NCBI GenBank assembly: GCA_964576115.1
Contig: CAZNUA010000079.1
Coordinates: 1 to 11,801, forward strand
DNA length: 11,801 nt
Direction of reading: 5' to 3'
Origin: CAYSYY01 sp964576115 [NCBI: uncultured Gemmatimonadota bacterium]
GTDB lineage: Bacteria; Blakebacterota; Blakebacteria; Blakebacterales
The stretch's first letter is position 1. Every line of letters begins with the position of its first letter. The notes below the pieces were generated by a model. The model was not told where the DNA came from. It was given only the letters and a program-made list of their open reading frames with translations, and made no database searches. Shown one piece after another: positions 7,285 through 11,801 of this stretch. Made by a program: the position numbers and the translations under genes.

Positions 7285-7449
7285 TCAGGCGGGCCTGCCG
7301 GTGGAGCGCGTGCTGGGCTTGGCCCCGCCATCCTGTTTGGTGCCACCCTTGGCCATGGTGAGGGTGGTGAGGTTCCCGTATTCAACAAGCTCGGGCGAAG
7401 AGTACGGCTTCTTCCCGCCAGCCGTTCCGGGTCTCTGTTTCCCATCCAT
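7285..7449 (-). CDS. Lasso peptide precursor (leader plus core), 54 aa
   Basis: This short gene has ATG at 7447-7449, a strong GGGAGG eight bases upstream (7458-7463) and TGA at 7285-7287. The leader (residues 1-32) begins MDGKQRPGTAGGKKP and continues YSSPELVEYGNLTTLT, the YxxP...YG..xxLT motif that PqqD-like B1 proteins bind. Thr31 is at -2 relative to the cleavage site, as in most lasso leaders. Cleavage after Met32 gives a 22-residue core. Its ring segment is AKGGTKQD, so Ala1 and Asp8 can form an 8-residue macrolactam. The tail is GGAKPSTRSTGRPA. The tail is basic, has no aromatic residues, and offers Lys12, Arg16 and Arg20 as possible steric plugs and Ser14, Thr15, Ser17 and Thr18 as possible phosphorylation sites. 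Its place between the cyclase and kinase genes fits the assignment. The main uncertainty is the exact core boundary. Confidence 0.9.
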   Translation of the reverse strand: MDGKQRPGTAGGKKPYSSPELVEYGNLTTLTMAKGGTKQDGGAKPSTRSTGRPA

Positions 7450-7462
7450 GTCTTGGTCCTCC

Positions 7463-7478
7463 CGGTCGCAAACGACCG
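7463..7478 (-). repeat. Small hairpin next to the precursor ribosome binding site
   Basis: CGGTCG (7463-7468) and CGACCG (7473-7478) form a 6-bp stem with a 4-base loop in the 5' leader of the precursor gene. The arm at 7463 touches the first G of the GGGAGG Shine-Dalgarno. It could modulate translation of the precursor or stabilise a processed 5' end. Confidence 0.35.
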
Positions 7479-7506
7479 CTATGCAGGACAGGTCATCGCT
7501 CGACCA

Positions 7507-7535
7507 ATAATACTACACCTTCATGAAGGTGTGTA
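7507..7535 (-). promoter_or_regulatory. Internal promoter candidate for the precursor gene
   Basis: On the minus strand TACACA (7535-7530, 4 of 6 to TTGACA) and TATTAT (7512-7507, 5 of 6 to TATAAT) are spaced by 17 bases. The predicted start near 7500 would give a leader of about 50 bases before the precursor ATG. An extra promoter would allow the precursor to be made in excess over the enzymes. It overlaps the 3' end of the cyclase gene. Confidence 0.35.
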
Positions 7536-8769
7536 GGAAGAGCTCCAGACCGAGCACTTCGGAAAGTCCCATGGCGGCCTGGTAGTCATCACGGTCGAGT
7601 TCGTCCCGGGCCCCGGCGAGCGCGGGGGCCAGAACAGCAGGATCGAACAATCCCGCCCGTACACCGGCAGATTCGCTGCCGAGCAGGGCGAGCAGGGTTT
7701 CGTATTCCTCACGCACCGCAGCGCTCACGACGGGGGTGAAATCCGCCTTCCAGGTGCGTTCCCGGATCGGGTCGGGCAGGATGCCCCGCATCGCCCGGCG
7801 CAGGATCCCCTTGGGCACTCCTTCCGGATGCACGGCTTCACCGGGCACGTTGAGCAGGAAAACGAGCAGATCCCGATCGAGAAAGGGGAAGGCCATTTCA
7901 CACCCGTACATCGCCGCCAGTTTGTCGTCCCATTCCAGGCAGAGTCCGTGATGCCCCGATCTGATCTGCTCGTAGAGTGAACGGGCGTGCACGGTCGGCT
8001 GTGAGGAGACGAACGGAGCGGCAGAGATCCGCCGGTGGCGTACCAAACGGACAAAACGGGGTGTAAACCACTCCCGGCCCGGACGCAGGCGACGGGCTCG
8101 CAGACGAACCATCAATCGCCGGGGCAGGCTGTACTTGATCAGGTCGAGCCCGAACCGCCGGCGGTAGACCCGGCGATCGGGCTCGTTGAACCAGTATCCA
8201 TACTGACGCATGTGACCGGCGATCGTACCCCAGGCCAGCTGCCGGAACAGATCAACCAGATAGGCCTGATCGAAGAGCAGCTGGTCGGCCCAGTGCCCGC
8301 TCAGGATCACCCGCGCTCCCCCAGCGCGAACGGCTTCGAACAGTTCGTGCAGGGTTGCCTGCAGTTCGTCGAGAAAGGGGCTCTCGATGCTATGGACCAT
8401 CGCCCGGTGCCCGTCGAGAGTATTGCCCGGGGCCACCGGGATCCGCTGGATAGCGACCGGATAGTGACGCTCGATCTCATCCAGGAAGGCAGATTCATCG
8501 GAAGGCGAGCCCTGCGGCAGGGTATAGGAAAAGGCGCTCACTTCCGGGAAGGGTTCCGCTCCACCGCTTCCCCTTAGATTCAGAGCGGTCGTGAGGATCG
8601 AGGAGGAATCGATCCCGCCGCTGACCGAGACCGCCACCGGGAACCGGCTCCGCAGCCGCCGCCGGACCGCCTGGAAGAACAAGTCACGGTAGGCCTCGGC
8701 ATACTCCTCGGGGCCGGAGAGCCGGATTGGCTGATCCGCGGGAAAGTCCCAGTAGCAGCCCTCCCTCAC
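7513..8769 (-). CDS. Lasso cyclase (asparagine synthetase-like), C-terminal synthetase half
   Basis: This 418-aa frame holds the ATP-PPi synthetase domain of a McjC-type lasso macrolactam synthetase. The PP-loop AVSVSGGIDSSSIL has SGGIDSS at residues 50-56, which binds ATP to adenylate the side chain of the ring acidic residue, here predicted to be Asp8. Further family blocks are LSGHWADQLLFDQAYLVD, where class B asparagine synthetases have SGHGGDE, and EWDDKLAAMYGCEMAFPFLDRDLLVFLL and PKGILRRAMRGILPDPI. The GTG at 8769 is only the first start codon in this frame: homologous sequence continues upstream without a stop to about 9042 (GLKPLYY, then FASEIKALLAHPAIE), where it joins the N-terminal half through a 1-base frame change. 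The two halves were one gene, recently broken or split by a sequence error. The stop lies 64 bases before the precursor gene. Confidence 0.85.
   Translation of the reverse strand: MREGCYWDFPADQPIRLSGPEEYAEAYRDLFFQAVRRRLRSRFPVAVSVSGGIDSSSILTTALNLRGSGGAEPFPEVSAFSYTLPQGSPSDESAFLDEIERHYPVAIQRIPVAPGNTLDGHRAMVHSIESPFLDELQATLHELFEAVRAGGARVILSGHWADQLLFDQAYLVDLFRQLAWGTIAGHMRQYGYWFNEPDRRVYRRRFGLDLIKYSLPRRLMVRLRARRLRPGREWFTPRFVRLVRHRRISAAPFVSSQPTVHARSLYEQIRSGHHGLCLEWDDKLAAMYGCEMAFPFLDRDLLVFLLNVPGEAVHPEGVPKGILRRAMRGILPDPIRERTWKADFTPVVSAAVREEYETLLALLGSESAGVRAGLFDPAVLAPALAGARDELDRDDYQAAMGLSEVLGLELFLHTFMKV
7515..7532. repeat. Perfect 18-bp palindrome over the end of the cyclase gene
   Basis: ACACCTTCATGAAGGTGT is fully self-complementary and covers the last codons of the cyclase plus the first base of its TAG stop. 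In the transcript it can form a 7-bp stem with a CAUG loop, followed by AGUAUUAUU, a partly U-rich tail. It could act as a leaky terminator or processing site separating enzyme genes from the precursor, or as an operator lying between the -35 and -10 of the internal promoter. Confidence 0.5.
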
Positions 8770-9413
8770 TCCCCTTCTATCACAGCTGAGCAGATGAGCG
8801 GGCGGCAGGCTGGATACGCCGGCGAAGAAGGTCCGGCCCCAGACATCCTCGCGACTCGATCCCAGCAGGTGGAGGGCCAGAAAATCCTCGTCGGGGCGGG
8901 CTTCGATCGCCGGGTGGGCCAGGAGCGCCTTGATCTCGGATGCGAAAACGACGCTGTCTCCGAGAACGGCGTAATAGAGCGGTTTGAGGCCGATCGAATC
9001 GCGCAGCAGGAACAGGCGCTGCCGACCGGCATCGAACAGAGCACCGCGAAATCGCCGATCAGGGGCGCGGCAAAGGCCTCTCCCCGGGCCAGATAGAAGG
9101 CCAGGAGGAGTTCAGAGTCGGGGACGTCGGATGACAGGCCCGGTTCATCCGGTAGCGCACGTAGCAATTCACTCCGGTTGTCGAGGCGGCCGTCAAAGAC
9201 GAGTGTAACTCCGTCGCGGGGGCCGGCCGGCTGGGTCTCGCGCTGCGCCTCGGGCGTCGTCCGGGCCAGCCGACAGACGAAGCCGACCGCTCCCTCGTGC
9301 CAGAGCCCGGCATCATCCGGACCGCGATGGGCCAGGAGCCGGCTCATCTGCCGCAGCAGTTCGGTATCGACCGGCTGCCCGTCCCGGTTCCAGATGCCGG
9401 CGATCCCGCTCAC
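8766..9413 (-). CDS. Lasso cyclase, N-terminal glutaminase-like half, frameshifted
   Basis: The frame from GTG 9413 encodes the class-II glutamine amidotransferase-like domain of the cyclase: SGIAGIWNRDGQPVD, LLAHRGPDDAGLW, LVFDGRLDNRSELLRAL and ending GDFAV near 9042. After that point the translation turns into Cys/Ser/Arg-rich nonsense to a stop at 8766, while the family sequence ALFDAGRQRLFLLRDSIGLKPLYY continues in the next frame. The start is set at GTG 9413 because the domain begins there; the frame is open to an ATG at 9461, but that would overlap the B2 gene by 41 bases. With GTG 9413 the gap to the B2 stop is 7 bases. Residue 2 is Ser where true asparagine synthetases have the catalytic Cys, as expected because lasso cyclases need no glutaminase activity. 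Confidence 0.8.
   Translation of the reverse strand: MSGIAGIWNRDGQPVDTELLRQMSRLLAHRGPDDAGLWHEGAVGFVCRLARTTPEAQRETQPAGPRDGVTLVFDGRLDNRSELLRALPDEPGLSSDVPDSELLLAFYLARGEAFAAPLIGDFAVLCSMPVGSACSCCAIRSASNRSITPFSETASFSHPRSRRSWPTRRSKPAPTRIFWPSTCWDRVARMSGAGPSSPAYPACRPLICSAVIEGE
9041..9043 (-). other. Frameshift point in the lasso cyclase gene
   Basis: The minus strand reads GCG GTG CTC TGT at this point. Adding one G (GCG GTG GCT CTG TTC GAT) restores the family motif GDFAVALFD and joins both halves into one open frame of about 1.9 kb. No slippery heptamer is visible, so programmed -1 frameshifting is unlikely. The choice is between a real deletion and a sequencing or assembly error. Confidence 0.75.
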
Positions 9414-9420
9414 GAGCGTT

Positions 9421-9876
9421 TCATTCGTTCGGCAGCAGGGGAACGTACCCCCGGTTCTCAACGGCGCCGGTCACCGGACGTCCCGCCCACTCCAGCCAGG
9501 CATGGGCGTCGAGATCTTCACCGTTGCGAGCCACGCCAAGGTGAAGCACGGTCTCGATCCCGCGCCGGGATAGCAGGCGCCTGAGAACCAGCGAGCGTCT
9601 CAGACAGCTGTCGGCGACCGGGGCATACCGACCGGCGAGTTCGACCAGTTCCGCCGACCGGAGGATAAAACTGCCCAGTTCCTCCTCCTCTGACGGCACC
9701 CGGTCAGAGAGACTTACAGCCCCTGCCGATCCCTGATCGGCGAGGATGGTCCGGGGGGAACGGAAGGCGAGCTCCAGAGCAACCCGGCACCAGGTGAACC
9801 AGGCGGCAACGAGCAGACGCCGTTCCGAGCCCGGGAGAGCGTACAGCTTCCTGATCTTCCTAGACAGTGACCTCAA
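9421..9876 (-). CDS. Lasso leader peptidase B2 (transglutaminase-like cysteine protease)
   Basis: The 151-aa product matches the lasso B2 (McjB C-terminal) protease that removes the leader together with B1. An N-terminal helical part has LYALPGSERRLLVAAWFTWCRVAL. The catalytic Cys91 is in DSCLRRSLVLRRLLSRRGIETVLHLGV and His125 in DLDAHAWLEWAGRP. The third residue is normally an Asp about 12 positions after the His; here that position is Gly137 (PVTGAVE), with Glu140 the nearest acid. I chose TTG 9876 because homologous sequence starts there and GGGAAGGGG precedes it closely. This start overlaps B1 by 17 bases. An ATG at 9957 would overlap B1 by almost 100 bases and adds sequence unlike the family. 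The stop lies 7 bases before the cyclase start, so translation is probably coupled. Confidence 0.82.
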   Translation of the reverse strand: MRSLSRKIRKLYALPGSERRLLVAAWFTWCRVALELAFRSPRTILADQGSAGAVSLSDRVPSEEEELGSFILRSAELVELAGRYAPVADSCLRRSLVLRRLLSRRGIETVLHLGVARNGEDLDAHAWLEWAGRPVTGAVENRGYVPLLPNE

Positions 9877-10147
9877 CCAGCCCCTTCCCGGCCAGCTGCT
9901 GCACCAGATCGACGAGATCGCGTTCGGCCCGGTCGCAGTCCACATCGAATTCTGCAACGATTCCGGTCAGCACATCGCCGAGCGTCGAAGCCCCGTCGAG
10001 AAGTTCCCAGATTCTGGTCCCGACCCGGTCGAGGCCGAAATAGACTCCTGTGTCCAGGTTGAGAAGAACCGCTTCACCATCCAGATTTCGGAACACCACG
10101 TTATCGGCGGCCCGCACGCGCGAAGCCAGGCAGGCAGCGGCACCCAT
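9860..10147 (-). CDS. PqqD-like lasso leader-binding protein B1 (RRE)
   Basis: The 95-aa protein has the PqqD fold pattern: VVFRNLDGEAVLLNLDTGVYFGLDRVGTRIWELLDG at about residues 17-52, forming the beta-strand part and first helix, then STLGDVLTGIVAEFDVD and AERDLVDLVQQLAGKGLVEV as the helical part. PqqD-like proteins hold the leader (YxxP...YG...LT) and present the precursor to the B2 peptidase and cyclase. The ATG at 10147 has GAGG five bases upstream; an in-frame GTG at 10153 adds two residues but lacks such a site. It is the first gene of the lasso operon, with a promoter candidate about 35 bases upstream, and it overlaps B2 slightly. Confidence 0.9.
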   Translation of the reverse strand: MGAAACLASRVRAADNVVFRNLDGEAVLLNLDTGVYFGLDRVGTRIWELLDGASTLGDVLTGIVAEFDVDCDRAERDLVDLVQQLAGKGLVEVTV

Positions 10148-10185
10148 GCTCACCTCGGAGTTGGAAGTGATGAACTGATCCTGAT

Positions 10186-10213
10186 GCTATACAGTCCCCC
10201 CCCATCCTGTCCA
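10186..10213 (-). promoter_or_regulatory. Promoter candidate of the lasso operon with a G8 tract in its spacer
   Basis: On the minus strand TGGACA (10213-10208, 5 of 6 to TTGACA) and TATAGC (10191-10186, 4 of 6) are 16 bases apart, preceded by TG at the extended -10 position. The predicted start is about 32 bases before the B1 ATG. The spacer includes a run of eight G residues (10203-10196), so slippage would change promoter spacing. Confidence 0.4.
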
Positions 10214-10232
10214 GTCATGCGGAATCGGTCGA

Positions 10233-11765
10233 TCAGGGTGTGATACCCAGCTCGCCGAGCACCCCTGTGGCGTTCTCGTTGCCGGGATCGAGCTCGAGAC
10301 TCTGACGATAGGCGGCGATGGCCCGTTCCCGCTCCCCGGCGGCCAGCAGGGCTTCGCCGAGGCTGTCCCAGGCATTAGCCGAGTCGGGGAAGCGATCGGT
10401 GTTCATTTCGAATAGAGCGATCGCAGCATCGGTGCGATCGGACCGCAGAAGCCGGTAGCCGGCTGCATTCATTTCTTCCTCGACGAAGATCAGGTCTTCG
10501 CGGCGCCCGGTGACGATCCGTTCGAACAGCCGGCGGGCGCTCTCCCGCCCCCGGCTCCCCAGTTCGTACTCGAGAGCCGAGGCCGCCGAGCGCTCGAGAG
10601 CTTCGAGCCGGACCCGGAAGCGGGGCGGCAGTCCCATCTCGAGCCCCTGCCGGAGACGGTCCAGGGCCCGGGGGCGATCGCCGAGTGCCTGATAAGCATC
10701 AGCGAGCCTATAGACCGCATCCAGTGACCAGGGAGCCTGTCGCTCGAGACGCAGCAGGACCTCGACCGCTTCGGTGTAGCGGCCCCTCTCGGCGAGAACG
10801 TCGGCAACGCGCAGCAGGGCCATCCCGGGCACCGGCAGGGAGTAGCCGATCCGTGCGGAAAGATCGTCATACCAGGCGTCCATTTCCTCTGCACCGCCGG
10901 TTACCATCGCTTCGGTGAATCGATAGCCCCGGAACAGAGCCAGCAGGCCCTCCCGGCACGAGGTGTAATTGCGGTGGGGCTCATAACTCTCGCGGACGAG
11001 GCGGATCCGCTCCCAGTTCAGGTCCCCCCGGTCCGGGGACTCGAGCTGCGACCGGATTAAAGCACGGAAGGGATCTTCACGCCGGCCCGATGCCTCGATC
11101 TCGGTGATGTGCAGGAAGGGCTGCGAACCGCTCTCAGCGGACTCGCGGGCCGAAAACCACTCCGTCACACAATCGTATTCACGCCCCCAGCCCGGCTCGG
11201 TCACCAGGACGGCATCGAATGTCTGAGGTGAGGTCAGCCAGACCCAGACTCCGAAGAGACCGCAGTCGAAGGTGCCGAGCAGGATCCGGAAGCCATTGGT
11301 CCGGTAGTGCTCATCCACCCAGGGAAGAAGTTCATCCTCCAGAAAGGGGAAAAATTCCTCGGCCCGGATCGGCACCTCGTTCGGCGCGACCGCCCGGGGC
11401 AGAACTTCATCGTGCCCATGCTGCTCGACACAGACCACGATCAGCGGGGGAATACTGCCGAAACTCGTCAGGGTGCCGATCTGACCGACGAGGCCGGCAA
11501 AATAGTCCGGATCGGTTCCGAAGAGTTTGATCAGAACCGGATAAGTCGCTCCCGTCTCCTCGTAGTGTTCGGGCAGATACACGTTCACACCGCGCGGCTG
11601 ACCGAGAATCCGGGAGGGGACGACATGGCTGTGGCCCAGGACGATCTCCTCCGAACCGCCGCAACCGCAGGCGGCGAACAGGCCGAGGATCAGTCCGGCC
11701 CCGATAATACCGGTCCTGAACCGGAGCAATCCGGGTACGGGACGGTGTTCTCTCCCCCCGTTCAT
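10233..11765 (-). CDS. Lipoprotein with an esterase-like domain (nucleophile lost) and TPR repeats
   Basis: The 510-aa protein begins with a lipoprotein signal: Arg-containing start, hydrophobic GIIGAGLILGLFAAC with Cys33 in a good lipobox. Residues about 45-285 follow the putative esterase family (PF00756): HVVPSRILGQPRGVNVYLPEHY, YPVLIKLFGT, IPPLIVVCV, FLEDELLPWVDEHYRTNGFR, then LLGTFDCGLFGVWVWLTSPQTFDAVL. In active members the last segment reads GHSxGG; here it is GTFDCG, so Phe166 stands at the Ser nucleophile. A His (264, in YEPHRNY) remains near the expected site. Residues about 318-375 and 437-500 are TPR-like, the clearest being NAWDSLGEALLAAGERERAIAAYRQSLELDPGN. I infer a non-catalytic, envelope-bound binding or scaffold protein. 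It ends 86 bases before the B1 gene and may be independent of the lasso operon. An AGGAG lies nine bases before the ATG. Confidence 0.8.
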   Translation of the reverse strand: MNGGREHRPVPGLLRFRTGIIGAGLILGLFAACGCGGSEEIVLGHSHVVPSRILGQPRGVNVYLPEHYEETGATYPVLIKLFGTDPDYFAGLVGQIGTLTSFGSIPPLIVVCVEQHGHDEVLPRAVAPNEVPIRAEEFFPFLEDELLPWVDEHYRTNGFRILLGTFDCGLFGVWVWLTSPQTFDAVLVTEPGWGREYDCVTEWFSARESAESGSQPFLHITEIEASGRREDPFRALIRSQLESPDRGDLNWERIRLVRESYEPHRNYTSCREGLLALFRGYRFTEAMVTGGAEEMDAWYDDLSARIGYSLPVPGMALLRVADVLAERGRYTEAVEVLLRLERQAPWSLDAVYRLADAYQALGDRPRALDRLRQGLEMGLPPRFRVRLEALERSAASALEYELGSRGRESARRLFERIVTGRREDLIFVEEEMNAAGYRLLRSDRTDAAIALFEMNTDRFPDSANAWDSLGEALLAAGERERAIAAYRQSLELDPGNENATGVLGELGITP

Positions 11766-11797
11766 CGTGAATGGCTCCTACCGTTGAGCGTGAATGG
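11766..11797. repeat. Direct repeat upstream of the esterase-like gene
   Basis: CGTGAATGG occurs at 11766-11774 and again at 11789-11797, 23 bases apart, about two helical turns, flanking the Shine-Dalgarno of the minus-strand gene. It could be a pair of regulator half-sites, but 9-bp repeats also arise by chance and the upstream sequence is cut by the window edge. Confidence 0.25.
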
Positions 11798-11801
11798 AAC
11801 C

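Noticed and set aside
7233-7445. N-terminal extension of the kinase frame up to 7445
   Set aside because: It is Pro/Ala/Arg-rich with no domain and covers the precursor gene in another frame; kinase similarity begins only at 7232.
9036-9048. Programmed -1 ribosomal frameshift in the cyclase
   Set aside because: No X-XXY-YYZ slippery heptamer is present and lasso cyclases are not known to use frameshifting; deletion or sequence error is simpler.
9877-9957. ATG start of the B2 gene at 9957
   Set aside because: It would overlap the B1 gene by nearly 100 bases and adds residues unlike the family; the TTG at 9876 fits family length.
10154-10232. A second precursor peptide upstream of B1
   Set aside because: No frame with a leader motif exists in this short gap; it holds the promoter candidate instead.

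Overview
The window is GC-rich and densely coded. It carries an ADOP-type FtsX/MacB permease (a family best known from Acidobacteriota, also seen in Gemmatimonadota and relatives), two lipoprotein candidates and start codons that include GTG and TTG. This suggests a Gram-negative bacterium from Acidobacteriota or a similar phylum. The phylum is an inference from gene families, not from a marker gene.

Left part (1-4314). The window opens with the last codons of a probable FKBP-type peptidyl-prolyl isomerase. Next comes a minus-strand lipoprotein whose C-terminal half looks like a type IV pilin globular domain, then a plus-strand 66-aa small protein followed by two strong hairpins. After these lie the orphan ADOP permease and a cytoplasmic cyclophilin. 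The cyclophilin converges on a minus-strand thioredoxin-fold (TlpA-like) secreted protein. That gene has its own promoter candidate and a convincing intrinsic terminator.

Central part (5125-10213), all minus strand. This is a lasso peptide biosynthetic operon, in transcription order: a PqqD-like leader-recognition protein (B1), a transglutaminase-like leader peptidase (B2), an asparagine-synthetase-like macrolactam cyclase (C), a short unannotated precursor peptide gene (A, 7285-7449), an HPr-kinase-like peptide kinase and a PF14907-type nucleotidyltransferase. The precursor, 54 aa, has the canonical leader motif (YSSPELVEYGNLTTLT), Thr at -2, and a predicted core beginning AKGGTKQD, which gives an 8-residue Ala1-Asp8 ring, followed by a 14-residue basic Ser/Thr-rich tail. 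B1 should hold the leader, B2 should cut it before Ala1, and C should activate Asp8 and close the ring. The kinase and nucleotidyltransferase are candidates for further tailoring, probably on Ser/Thr of the tail. No exporter or isopeptidase gene is seen in the window.

Two features put in doubt whether the cluster is intact. The cyclase reading frame is broken by an apparent 1-nt deletion near 9042, and the B2 protein seems to lack the usual third catalytic Asp. The precursor gene has its own regulatory punctuation: a palindrome over the cyclase stop codon, a good internal promoter candidate, and hairpins on both sides.

Right part (10233-11765). Upstream of the lasso operon lies a lipoprotein with an esterase (PF00756-like) fold whose nucleophile Ser appears to be Phe, followed by TPR repeats. 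No rRNA, tRNA, CRISPR array, transposase or phage gene was recognised.
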